NCBI GenBank assembly: GCA_951802425.1
Contig: OX637801.1
Coordinates: forward strand, 2,666,001-2,730,000
Length of the DNA: 64,000 nucleotides
Source: Clavaria fumosa
Lineage: Eukaryota; Basidiomycota; Agaricomycetes; Agaricales; Clavariaceae
Direction of reading: 5' to 3'
The notes beneath the pieces are model-generated. The model worked only from the letters and a program-made list of their open reading frames with translations. It made no database searches and had not been told where the DNA came from. Of the stretch, positions 1-10,456 are shown in pieces. Position numbers and translations under genes: made by a program. How positions within the stretch are numbered: the stretch's first letter is position 1; every line of letters begins with the position of its first letter.

Positions 1-1261
1 ACTTTAGCCAAGTACAGCTGCTTCATCTCCTTCTCTAGCCTGCTCGGCAAGCCAGGATACATGCTAGAACCGCCACTGAGTACAATATGTTTGTACAGTT
101 CCGAGCGAGTGTCCACGGCCGCGTTCTGGATAGTCTGGAACAACATTTCGGCGACCCCGGGCTGTTCGACGTCGACGAGATGTGGTTGGAACAGGCATTC
201 CGGCGCTTCGAACCGTTCGGAGCCGACTTTGATTGTGCGCCCGTCCGGGAGCTGGAACGGCGGTCATTCCCAGGTTCGTCAAGATTGGGTATCTCCGGAA
301 AAGAAAGGAACGCACCGTGTAGCTCTCTACGAGCACGGTCGTTTCCTCAGAGAGCCGAGTATCCATCTCCAAATCGTAACTAGACCCAAGTCGCCTTCAG
401 TCGATAGTTCAGTCAGGTGATGGAAGAAAGGTGCGGACCTGACGTAGCAGAGCTTCTCCTTGATCTCCCGCACGGTCTCGAAGTCGGCTGTGCGGTTGAA
501 TGCGTATCCACGCATCAGCAGCAGCTTGATCAGATAGCGCGTGACATCACGGCCTGCAATGTCTAGCCTGCGCGTGAGATGGGGGAGTGCGAATCCGTCA
601 TATACCGGCACTATGTGTGTCACGCCGTCGCCCGAGTCGACGACGACACCCGTCGTGAGGCCTACATGAACATGATATAACCATGACCTGTGTGGTGTGA
701 CCTTTCTGGCTCCTACCTTGCGCATACAGCGTCAACACCGCCTGAATGGCGACGTATACCCCACCAAAGCCATACTCCTCAAACATGACCTGGCACATCC
801 GCTGCCGGTTCGCCCTGGGGTTCATGGGAGGCTCGGTGAGCAGCACCTTCCTGTCCCGCACGTCCACGCGCAGCTTATCGTAGAAGGTGTAGTCCCATAG
901 ATGTTTCATATCTTCCCAGTTACGCACGATGCCATGTTCCATCGGCTGCGTCACCTGTAGGTAGTTGCGGTTGGCCGCCGCCTCGTCTCCCACCATGATG
1001 TCCTTTATCGTCGCAGAACCAACGCGCTCCTCGGCACGAAGGATGGGTCGACCTACTATAGATGGAAACACTGTAATTTTCCTGCATTAACAGCGAGTTT
1101 CTCATGCGCAGACTGGAGACGCGCCATGTTCGGGGAAGTTGGAACCTGCGTAGCCAACTTTGACAAACTGCACAACAGTCAGAGCAAAGTCCACAAAAAG
1201 AAAGTATTAGGTCACTCACGCCTGTACCGTTGTCAACTACAATTGGTATCGAGGGATCCAT
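1..1261 (-). CDS. arp2: Actin-related protein 2 (Arp2/3 complex), 3' end cut by window
   Basis: Arp2 is one of the two actin-like subunits that form the pseudo-dimer on which the Arp2/3 complex starts branched actin filaments at endocytic patches. Six exons are seen: 1261-1220, 1167-1125, 1070-717, 661-439, 379-316 and 251 to the window edge, giving about 325 of the roughly 390 residues usual for the family. Recognisable blocks in order are the N-terminal VVDNGTG phosphate loop, [78 protein letters not shown] and [17 protein letters not shown]. The sequence is closer to Arp2 than to actin, for example in the MKHLWDYTF and YLIKLL segments. Start chosen at 1261 because it gives the family N-terminus in phase. 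Intron 2 (1124-1071) begins GC, not GT, and only that choice keeps phase. The last 60 or so residues lie outside the window. Confidence 0.93.
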
Positions 1262-2446
1262 AAGCAGTGGACAGTTATTAAGCGTTTACTGGCAGGCAGC
1301 GATGCACAGTCGAATTGATGTGTGCTGCGTGTGGTCACGTGTCCGGCCGCATTTATCAACAGTGAAATTTAGCGTGTCTCGTCAGCATCATCCGTTCTTC
1401 TGACGTTCATTGTACTCCTAAGTCCGCTATGTACACTCTACAGCCCAGTTGCCAGGGTTGTTTGAACGCACTCATGTCAGTCTGTCGGGTTCGTTGAGAA
1501 TGAATGACTTCAATTGCGTCTAAGAGGAACGCGCTGGTGAAAGTGTGAGTATGTAGTTCTTTTATGTTTTGATGAGTGCTCTAAGACTCAAACGTTGTTA
1601 GCAACGGTTGGCAGAACTCCCCGAACGCCAGAAATGTGATGAAGGGTTAGATATTGTTATTCCAAGTCGATAAAATCGATGAGTGTTAGGATTCGAGCCG
1701 AATTGGCTGATCACTCTAGCTAGCACTCTTTCTATAGTGAGCGGCAGCAGAGCTCTCGCGGTAACTACAGCGATTGCAACTTTCCTAGCGAGTCGGACAA
1801 ACTCGAAAGTTATACAAAGGACGACGCGTTGCCCCTGAACCTGAAATCAACCGAAACGCAATTATAGCGGCCTAAAGTAGGGTTTTGACCTGGGCTAGTG
1901 TGTCGACAACTCAGCATAATTATGAAAGTGCATTTGTCTCCACCTCACTGACTACGACAAGCGTGAGAGAAGATGACAGAGACATAACAACGCTTTTTTC
2001 ACGGAGAAATTTCAGTGCTCGGGTGGAGGATGTCAGAAAATTTCTACAAACCCATTGGTCACAGCATGACATGCTTATGTGGCCAATGCAGAAATTTAAG
2101 TCCTTCATTACCCACAATATCGTACTATGCTTTCCAAGGGCCAGACTTGACTTGCCTCACCCGCGCAACCGTAGATTATTATCACCCGTATTATCACCCG
2201 TGAAATGCTACTAGAGCATGCATGTGCGTGACTTGGTCACTACGGTGCTAGAGCGCGTGAACCATATCAAGGCATGGATACCGTCCAATCCTCTTATTCT
2301 CACGTTGACCGCTGATTTCTTTCAGCGCTCCTCGTCAGTTTCAACACTGTTCAGCAACGGGCAGCTATCACTTTCTTTCTTCTCATTTTCGTCGGAGGCC
2401 TACACTCTTTTGACCTCCTCGTCGCTCCGCGACGGTTGCCTCGGCC
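1262..2446. other. Intergenic, no gene recognised
   Basis: Divergent spacer between arp2 (minus) and the membrane-protein gene (plus), so it should hold both promoters. Short open frames occur, but none has a recognisable product, codon-like pattern or splice structure. I see no tRNA. Confidence 0.5.
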
Positions 2447-4482
2447 ATGTCCAACATTCAGGAGCGTCGTCGCCGTAGGCAGCTAGCTTTTAGCCCTACT
2501 GCCGTCTTCACCACCGTCGCAAGTTTATCCACATTAAACGTCCTCGCAGCTCACCCTAAACATGAAGATACTCAGGATAATCCACATCGTCCCGCGACGA
2601 CGAATTATGTTCTTCCAACCATTAGTCCTCGAACGACCAGTATTCTCGTTCCAACCACTGGTATGCTTAGTTTGACGACTTCCAGACTCCTGCTTACGTT
2701 CTATAAAGTGACAACAATTGTGAAGTCCCCAACGCAAGTGATCCGGACCACAACTTCAAGTCTGCCGAAGCTTGCTATCACTACCGCCAGTAGCACCACC
2801 AGTAGCACCAGGAGCACTACCAGTAGCACGACACCATCCACTTCCCTGCGAACGGTTCCTTTTGTGGTCAGTCAGACCCTGCCCCACACTCTTCTACCGT
2901 CTCACCTGTCAATCCAGACACTACAAGCTTCTTCATTTCTGACTACGCTTACTCCGACGCCCGATCCTTCAACAAGCAACCCCACTTCTACTGATGGAAC
3001 TTCGTCGTCCTCTATTACTCCCTCGGCTCGTACTAGTCTGAGTGGCGGGTCCATATTTGGAATCGTTGTTGGCACTCTTCTCGGTGTGGTCGCGCTCTGC
3101 TTTGCCGTTGTATTTTGGAAGGTAGGCATCATCTCATCTCTATATTCTGTTGAAACGTAGGCTGAACGTTCTCTTAACTTCAGAAACGCATGCGACAACG
3201 CCGCAACCGTGACTTTGACGCGGATGCCTTCAAGAGGCAATCTGTGGTCCTCATCGATGAACAGTATAACCCCCCCCGTAGCTATCCCACGCCTGACGGC
3301 GGATACGTCGTACCCTCACCCACCATGCTCCAACGCAACGCAGCTCCAGTTGCATATGGCACCCCACAGGCAGCATTTAGTGGCGTAGGCGGATACAACA
3401 ACACCCCCTACGAGGGATTCAATCAGTTTCCCGTGGCTCCCTCTTGGGCTCCCGGCCAAATTATTCCATCTGTTTCCGAAGTCACTTCTCCCGTTCCGCC
3501 ATTGGCCCTACCTTACGCTCCCGAGTCAAGTCACAGCTCTACCGGAGCCACAGAAGGGCAAGGCTTTAACGTACGGCCTGACCCTGCAGCATATTCTGAA
3601 CCATCGCCTTCCTCCACGGAGCCCACTGGACAGACAGCGGGTCACGGCTCTCCAGAAGGCACACTGGATATCTCTCATCAAACTGACTATGTAGACCTGG
3701 GACGCTCTAGTGTCTCCCCATTCCAAGCCGCACAGTATGCCGAGATCGTGCGCCGTCTCAACAGCGATCCGCTGAAGCCCTTGCCGCCCATCCCTGAGCA
3801 AGAGGCGCAGCCCAGCCGCCAGACCTTCCGAAATTTTGACGACTTCACGACTCCGCCGGACAGCCGTGGCAGCGACGACACGGCGCTCGCAGGTCAAGCT
3901 GGCGTGCGGCGGACGTTGAGCCCGCTAATCCTCCCGTCATTGCACACCGTGCCTGAGTCGCCGTTCGCGGACCCACAGCAGAACAGCAGCAGTGGCAAGC
4001 AACACACGCCCACTCGATCTGCGTCGAGCTCGATTGTAGATACGCAGTTCGCGGTGTTCCCACTGCCACCCGGGATAATCGTGGATGCGGAGCAGGCGGA
4101 AGCATTTGGGCCACCGTCACCCCTTCCGGACATCAAGCTCTCAGCGTCAGACTCCATGGACGGGTCGATTTTCACACAGGAATTCCCCGTGTCGGCAGCC
4201 CTCTCCAATTCGTTCGTGATACCTAGCCCGACGTCTGGATCTACTTTTGCCGATTCGAGCGCACCTGGTTCATCGACACTGGCGGCGACGACGACGGCGA
4301 CGGCGACAGCTTTGAAGCCCAGTCCTTTGAGAGAGGCGACGACGGCTGCCACGTCCTCCACGGTCAGTTCGCCAGCGACCGAGAGTTCGCCGCCCCCTCA
4401 GTCTTCGTCCTGGAAAGGCAAGGGAAAGGAGAGAGCGACGTCTGTGCACAGTTTCGAGCAGGACGCCTATGGCGGTATTTGA
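2447..4482 (+). CDS. Single-pass membrane protein with Ser/Thr-rich ectodomain
   Basis: Two exons, 2447-3121 and 3184-4482, with an intron that splits the codons just after the membrane segment (FWK|KRM); predicted 657 residues. The N-terminus has a run of arginines followed by a moderately hydrophobic stretch that could be a weak signal peptide or anchor. Residues about 50-200 are very rich in Ser, Thr and Pro, as in O-mannosylated fungal wall sensors or adhesins. One clear membrane helix follows at about 208-225 (SIFGIVVGTLLGVVALCFAV), then a stop-transfer cluster (KKRMRQRRNR) and a long Pro/Ser-rich cytoplasmic tail with polyproline motifs such as PLPPIPEQ that could bind SH3 domains. The layout resembles Mid2/Wsc or Axl2/Skg6-type proteins, but there is no WSC or cadherin-like domain, so no specific function can be given. 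Confidence 0.8.
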
Positions 4483-5169
4483 TCAGAGAAAAACGTTTGC
4501 GCTGCCCAGCAAGCTGCCCAGCTCCCCTACCTCCGAATTCCTAAACAAAACAGCACACATATCCTGCCATCTTAGTCCAAACAACGCTGGAACGAACATA
4601 TCATTTCACACCGAGCTGATCTTATTCCACCCTTATTAAAGCTTTCCTTACTCCATCCTTGTACACCCATTCTGTGGCATTTTTTCCTCTCCCTTTGGTG
4701 GCACGTGCCTTTTTCGTTCGCCGGACGGCTTAAACCGAGACTGTTCATACCTCTCGAGAGAGGAGCTGGGATTTGCATTGCTGGTACACTCAATATGCGG
4801 ATCTATCTCGACATCTTTTTCCAATGGAGTCTGGTGACTCACGTTCTTCGCTCGCACATGCAACACTTGCTTTCTCTTCCTGTTTCTTCTGTGTCATAGC
4901 AGTAACACATATCGTCGATAGGGAAAAGTGGTCCACTAGGAAAATGGCATGAACAATCACTGCTTCGATTCTGATTCAGAAACAAGGAAGCGATTCCGAG
5001 ACCACGACGAAGTGCGAGTGAGGTAGGTCTGAAAAGATGGCATGGGTGGAGTGGGAGGGGGACGTGATCCAAGCATCATGAACTTGCTGAACCTGCCGCA
5101 AGAGACATTTGAACGCGTGTGCAAGGCACGTGAGTGGGCCCGTCCAGCGCCGCTGCGCAATCACACGAG
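4483..5169. other. 3' flank of membrane gene and upstream region of FMP52-like copy A
   Basis: No convincing gene. Short open frames in both strands lack recognisable domains. The stretch at about 5042-5215 could be 5' UTR or promoter of the following gene; only its last 45 bases are shared with the second copy. Confidence 0.45.
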
Positions 5170-5215
5170 TAGTCTTGACTGCGACTTCCAGCTTCATCGA
5201 CTTCATCAGCGGCAA

Positions 5216-6388
5216 ATGTCAGGTCTGTGATAAATTAGCTTCCGTACGCTCACACCCAAAGCGCTCGCAATTGAGCGGTCTCAGTCTCGCTGTCGGAATT
5301 AGCTCTCACATTACGTCATTCCAGGTCAATCAGCCCTTCTTGTAGGCGCCACTGGCCAAACGGGCAGGCTCTTGCTCAAAGAACTCCTCGGGTCGTCCCA
5401 CTTCACGCGCGTCGGTGAATATGGGCGCAGAGTCACGGACGCAAAGGACTTGTCTCCTGAAGCAGATAAGGCGAAGCTCCAGCAGAAGGTGATCGATTTC
5501 GAGAAGCTGGAGGCTGGTGCGTGGAAGGAGGACAAATGGGATGTTGTATTTATCACGTTCGTCAGCATTTTGTCCTTTTTATTGACGCTTCCACATCGCT
5601 GGCGTTACAACGAATTAGTCTTGGCACAACGAAGGCGGCGGCTGGAACTGCAGAGGCGTTTGAGAAGATCGACAGAGAGTCCGTTTACCATTCTCTTATT
5701 CGCACAGTCCTTCCTCGAACAGGGATTATAGTTATGTAGTGAATGCCGCCAAGGCAGCGAAAGCCGATGGCACAGACCAGAGACTCATCTACGTGTCTGT
5801 GCGTCGAGTAACCTGTCACACATTGTCGTCACCTCTACTAACATACCTTGTACAGAGCGGCGGGGCTGGTCCGACTTCGTCTTTCTTGTACACCAGGTAA
5901 GTACTCTCCTCACTCTTTAGACGCCGGTTCACCTTGTGGATCATCAGGAGCAAAGGCCTCACCGAAGAAGCGCTTGCTGCCCTCCACTATAAGGACACAA
6001 TTGTCTTTAGGCCAGGTTTGTTCCTTGGTGTACAGAGGTCGGAGTCGAGGCTTGGCGAGGTCCTCGGTGGGTACGCTTCCTATGATGTCTGGCCTCCCGT
6101 ACCACCCTGAAAGTGTCATTTCCTCAGACCCTTGATGAATCTGCTGAATACAGCGTCCCCAATATTTGGCATCCAAGTGCGTGCGATGCGTACGAATGCT
6201 TTCCAAACTCTAGGATAACGCTTTCTGGCCAATAGATCTCTGACCTTGCCAAGAGCTTGCTTATCGCCGGCCAATATGGCTCAAGTGGCCTGCCAACTAT
6301 GGCGGGTGCAACCCAAGAGGGCAGGAAGGAGAAGTTTACTCTTATTGGAAATAAGGGTGCCCTTGCTCTGTCGAAAGCCACAATCTAG
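5216..6388 (+). CDS. FMP52: FMP52/HTATIP2-like NAD(P)-binding protein, copy A
   Basis: Predicted 240-residue atypical short-chain dehydrogenase/NmrA-like protein. Yeast Fmp52 is mitochondrial outer-membrane associated and human HTATIP2/TIP30 is a relative; the reaction is unknown. Eight exons: 5216-5222 (only seven bases), 5334-5556, 5619-5678, 5732-5798, 5856-5896, 5948-6070, 6128-6176 and 6236-6388, all in phase. The nucleotide-binding motif GATGQTG lies at residues 7-13, followed by DVVFITLGTTKAAAG, the YVVNAAKAA block, LIYVSSGGAGPTSSFLYTRSKG (Ser and the Tyr-x3-Lys catalytic-type pair) and a C-terminal FTLIGNKGALAL. Stop codons visible when reading straight through fall in introns. The tiny first exon supplies only MS plus one base and is conserved in copy B, which supports the start. 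Confidence 0.9.
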
Positions 6389-6424
6389 AGCACAATCTAA
6401 GCATCTGTGTAGTCCTTGTATACA

Positions 6425-6839
6425 ACACAGGTTTGGGGTTGGTCTGCATCAATTGCCCAAGATTGATAGCCATCATCACAACTTCATGACTTGAGTAGTT
6501 GTGGTATGACTAAGGCCACATACAAGGTGCAGCCAAGCAGCCAGCACATATGCAAACAATGATCTCCTACAGCTGTTGAAACCTGACAGGATGTTAGCAA
6601 ATGTTAAGAGGTGTCAAAATGGTGTAGTAGGTGTACACACTTGTTCTAGAGTCAGACATGGCTTGGTCCAGTATGCGTTTGTGTGCCCTCCACCACAGCA
6701 GGCTGCACAGTTTCATGATGTTGAGTCTGAGAACAAGAACCAAAGTTTATTACTACTTCATGAACATGTTCATTTATGAGCCAGCATAATGACAACTGAT
6801 GTCATGACTAGACAGTTGTTTGTGCATTGTGGCAAGACC
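6425..6839. other. CpG-poor spacer between the two FMP52-like genes
   Basis: About 415 bases with hardly any CpG and many TpG/CpA, unlike the genes on either side. The last bases of unit A before it also show CpG to TpG/CpA differences from unit B. No TIR, target duplication or coding pattern was found; it may be a decayed insertion that now acts as promoter of copy B. Confidence 0.5.
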
Positions 6840-6884
6840 AGTCTTGACTGCGACTTCCAGTTTCATTGACTTCATCAGCGGCCA

Positions 6885-8055
6885 ATGTCAGGTCTGTAAT
6901 AAGTTAGCTCCCGTGTGCTCACACCCAAAGCGCTCGTAATTGAGCGCCCCGCTCTCCGAGTTGGGCTAGCTCTCACATTGCCTCGTTCCAGGTCAATCAG
7001 CCCTTCTTGTAGGCGCCACTGGCCAAACAGGAAGGCTCTTGCTCAAAGAACTCCTCGGGTCGTCCCACTTCACGCGCGTTGGCGAATACGGGCGCAGAGT
7101 CACAGACGCGAAGGACTTGTCTCCTGAAGCAGATAAGGCGAAGCTCCAGCAGAAGGTGATCGATTTCGAGAAGCTGGAGGCTGGTGCGTGGAAGGAAGAC
7201 AAATGGGATGTTGTGTTTATCACGTTCGTCAGCATTTTGTCCTTTTTATTGAAGCTTACACATCGCTGGCGTTACAACGAATTAGTCTTGGCACAACGAA
7301 GGCGGCGGCTGGAACTGCAGAGGCGTTTGAGAAGATCGACAGAGGGTCCGTTTACCGTTCTCTTATTCGCACAGTCCTTCCTCGAACAGGGATTCTAGTT
7401 ATGTAGTGAATGCCGCCAAGGCAGCGAAAGCCGATGGCATAGACCAGAGACTCGTATACGTATCTGTGCGTCGAATAACCTGTCACACATTATCGTCGCT
7501 TCTACTAACATACCTTGTACAGAGCGGCGGGGCTGATCCAACTTCGTCTTTCTTATACACCAAGTAAGTACTCTCCTCACTCTTTAGACGCCGGTTCACC
7601 TTGTGGATCATCAGGAGCAAAGGCCTCACCGAAGAAGCGCTTGCTGCCCTCCACTACAAGGACACAATTGTCTTTAGGCCAGGTATGTTGCTTGGTGTAC
7701 AGAGGGCGGAGTCGAGGCTTGGCGAAGTCCTCACTGCGTACGCTTCCTATGATGTCCGGCCTCCCGTACCACCCTGATAGGGTCATTTCCTCAGACCCTT
7801 GACGAATCTGCTGAATAAGGCATCACCAATATTTGGCATCCAAGTGCGTGCGATGCGTACGACTGCTTTCCAAACTCTAGGATAACACTTTCCTGCCAAT
7901 AGATCTCTGACCTTGCCAAGAGCTTGCGTATCGCCGGCCAATTTGGCTCGAGTGGTCTGCCAACTGTGGCGGGTGCAACCCAAGAGGGTAGGAAGGAGAA
8001 GTTTACTCTTATTGGAAACAAGGGTGCCCTTGCTCTGTTGACAGCCGCGCTCTAG
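6885..8055 (+). CDS. FMP52: FMP52/HTATIP2-like NAD(P)-binding protein, copy B
   Basis: Tandem paralogue of the gene at 5216-6388, same strand, 240 predicted residues. Exons 6885-6891, 7001-7223, 7286-7345, 7399-7465, 7523-7563, 7615-7737, 7795-7843 and 7903-8055 match copy A in length and phase. The GATGQTG dinucleotide loop and the Ser/Tyr-x3-Lys-type segment are kept. Differences are few: DRG for DRD before YVVNAA, TK for TR before the SKG block, LTA for LGG at the sixth splice junction, and a C-terminus LLTAAL in place of LSKATI. Both reading frames look functional, so the duplication is recent or under selection. Transcript data would show whether both are expressed. Confidence 0.9.
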
Positions 8056-8092
8056 AGCGCAATCCAAGCACCCGCGTAGTCCTTGTATAACT

Positions 8093-8576
8093 GTATGTCT
8101 ATGAGAAGTCATCTCATTTTGTTCGTCTCGCAGGCACCGTCTGCGGCATCATTCACATGAGAAAAAATGACAGGGAAGGGCAAGGTCGGATTTTGTGAAG
8201 TTGCGCCGGCAGAATGCAAGATCGGATAATACAACCCTGGCCGTTTTACCAGCCCTGGTTTTGGTCAGGACGGAGACAGGTACTTGGGGGTAAAAACACA
8301 TGGGCAGGGAACGTGGTTACATGAGAGGAAAAGTGTCTAAACGAAGGGGTGACATCAAGATTCAGCGTACAATCGTGTAAAAGGAATGGGGCTACAGCGG
8401 GAGGGAAGGTGGGAAGGAAAAGATTGTTTAAAAAGGATTGTCAAGGGTAGGCTACATCAAATGAAATAGTCGTGGCAAAACAAACAGTAGAAGAGTCAAC
8501 GAATTTTGGAAAGATTTTACGTGCCGCAAACGTCCTGGGGCAGGAGTCAGGCAACAATGAATGCGTTATGCTCTAG
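8093..8576. other. Convergent 3' flanks, no gene seen
   Basis: Region between the stop of FMP52-like copy B (plus) and the end of the coiled-coil gene (minus). No domain, repeat or RNA gene recognised; presumably holds the two polyadenylation regions. Confidence 0.4.
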
Positions 8577-10456
8577 TCACGAATCGTGGCGGTTGCGCCT
8601 GAAATGCTTAAGCGTCAAGCGCGCCTTGAACCTGGCTAGCCTGGATAATTTTTGCGGTGAAGTCGGAGAGGGCTGCGGATACCGCCCTATTGCGATTTCG
8701 CTCTGCCTCGTGACGACGTACGGTCGCTCCTTTCTTTGGTTTGCGGAGACCCGGGCAGGAGGGAAGGCCAAGCGCTCTTTGGTTCCTGATAGTGAGGTCA
8801 GTCACAAGACCAAGGAGGGGAGGGTAACTGCGACTCACCTGAGACAGGCAAGTCTGTGGGCCTTCGCCACCTTCCCGGCGTGATCGTGTTCAAGCCGAAA
8901 TCGATAAACGAAGTGGTCCGTTTTTCTTCTCTAGCCACACCAGGAGGCGTAAGGGGCGCGGGCGAGCGGGGCAGGCCGACCGGGGCTGAGCGAAGGCCAT
9001 TCGCAGGCCGCTGGACCGAACGCAGATACGACACCTGGCTGCGCTTCCTGAACGATATGCTGCGGTTCGACCGTCGGCTTCGGTTGCTGCGGAGGCTCCC
9101 CTTAGATCTCGCTTTTCCTTTGACAGTAACCTTCTTCGTCAGCCTGCCAGATAGCATGACCTCTTGTACCACCCCCGCAAGCGGTGAGGGGCATATGCTG
9201 GCCTTCCGCTCACTGCTGTCGCCGTCTTCAACGTCGTCCGCTGTCCGAAGAGGCGCGTCCACCTCATTATTCGCTTCTGCATTATTTCTCTCCTTCTCGA
9301 ACGCTAGTTCGACCTCGAGCTCGCGGACCTTCTGCTTCAATTTGGAGATGTCGCTCAGTCTGCGCTCGTAGCTGTGGTTGAGTTTGCGGAGCGTGATAGA
9401 CAAGGCACTGGCACAGTGCAGATCCTTCAGTCTCGAGATCTGCTTTTCCTGGTCACAAATTTGCAAGAGCTCCTCGGTGAGGAGGTCGCAAGCGGCCACC
9501 GCCTGCGAGAGCTGCGCGGTCAAGGAGCCGAGGCTCTTCGCGGACTGCATCGCCTCCGTCAGGCTCAGCGTCGACTGGGCATAGTAAATATGATTCGCGT
9601 TGATCGCCTGGAGGAGTGCGAAGCGGCGGTGCACGAGGAAGCGGAACTGCGCCTGCACGGCCGCGGCCTGCTCACCCAGGCGCTGGATCTCGGCGGGGAG
9701 CGCGACCTCGAGGGTGTCCGCGGGGAGGAGGCGCACGAACGAGTCATGCGCGGCGAGCCGGATCGCGCGCGAGATGATCTGCTGCAGCTCCGTGGACGAG
9801 AAGGCCGCCTGCGCCGCGCGCATGTTGAGCGCCTGCCACGCGACGGGCACCGGCTCGAAGCTGATGATCGGCGATGGTGTGAGCGGCGGCAGCTTGACTG
9901 ACGCGACGGCCGCAGCCGCAGCCGCTAGCGTGGAGGAAGCAGTAGAGCCGGGGGGATACGCCCTCGTCACAGGCGGTAATGGGCGAGTGTAGACGCGCTC
10001 CGAGGCTGGCGCCGAGGGGGGCGCTGAGGCGGGGGCTGAGGCAGGGGCTGAGGCTGGGACTGAGGCGGGGGCTGAGGCGGGGGCTGAGGCTGGTACCAAG
10101 GCGGGGGCTGAGACGGGAGTAGTAGGAAAGGGGAGAGGGTCAGAAGCGGGAGGGGGAGTGGTAGGGGCGCTGTTGCTGACGAGCGGATGATCGTATAAGC
10201 TCGACGAAGCCGGTTGAGGCTCTGCCGCGGCTACGGGTGCCGCAGCAGCGAGCGTTTCTGCCTGGGGCTGTGCTGCAACCGACTGCAAAGAAGCCAAGCG
10301 GTTGGTGTAGGTGTTGAGAATCGACGTTGCACTTTTCTCGAAATTCCTCTGAGACCTAGGGCCTTGGAGAGGATAAGTATTTTTTCTGCGGATGGAGGGC
10401 AATTTTCCGGTGGAAGTGGACCTGGTGAGCACTGGGTCTGTCAAGGGTACAGTCAT
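8577..10456 (-). CDS. Uncharacterised Pro/Ala-rich coiled-coil protein
   Basis: Two exons, 10456-8839 and 8785-8577, joined in phase at a GTGAGT donor; predicted 608 residues. An upstream in-frame Met at 10480 is possible; the second Met (MTVPLTDPV) was preferred only because it starts the conserved-looking part. The N-terminal region is basic and Ser-rich. Residues about 110-160 form an Ala-Pro-Ser repeat encoded by a GC-rich minisatellite. A helical central region (about 190-410, with leucine heptads in the SKLKQKVRELEVELAFEKE segment) predicts a coiled coil. It is followed by a very basic Ser/Arg stretch (SNRSRRSNRSISFRKRS) that could bind nucleic acid or be phosphorylated. I do not recognise the family. 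The last exon is the least certain part. Confidence 0.7.
10006..10115 (+). repeat. 12-bp GC-rich minisatellite inside the coiled-coil gene
   Basis: About nine imperfect copies of a GCGGGGGCTGAG-type unit. On the minus strand it encodes a Pro-Ala-Ser-Ala repeat, keeping the reading frame because the unit is a multiple of three. Confidence 0.85.

Larger units (their letters stand above)
5170..8092 (+). repeat. Tandem gene duplication (two about 1.25-kb units)
   Basis: Unit A is about 5170-6424 and unit B about 6840-8092. Both contain the same eight-exon gene with identical exon lengths (7, 223, 60, 67, 41, 123, 49, 153 nt). Homology starts about 45 bases before the ATG and ends about 35 bases after the stop. 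Unit spacing is 1,669 bases. The intervening 415 bases (6425-6839) are not duplicated and look different in composition. Confidence 0.9.

Noticed and set aside
6108..6117. Apparent stop after PPVPP in FMP52-like copy A, suggesting a pseudogene
   Set aside because: The stop lies within an intron (6071-6127) whose position, phase and donor GTACGC are matched in copy B; the spliced frame is intact.
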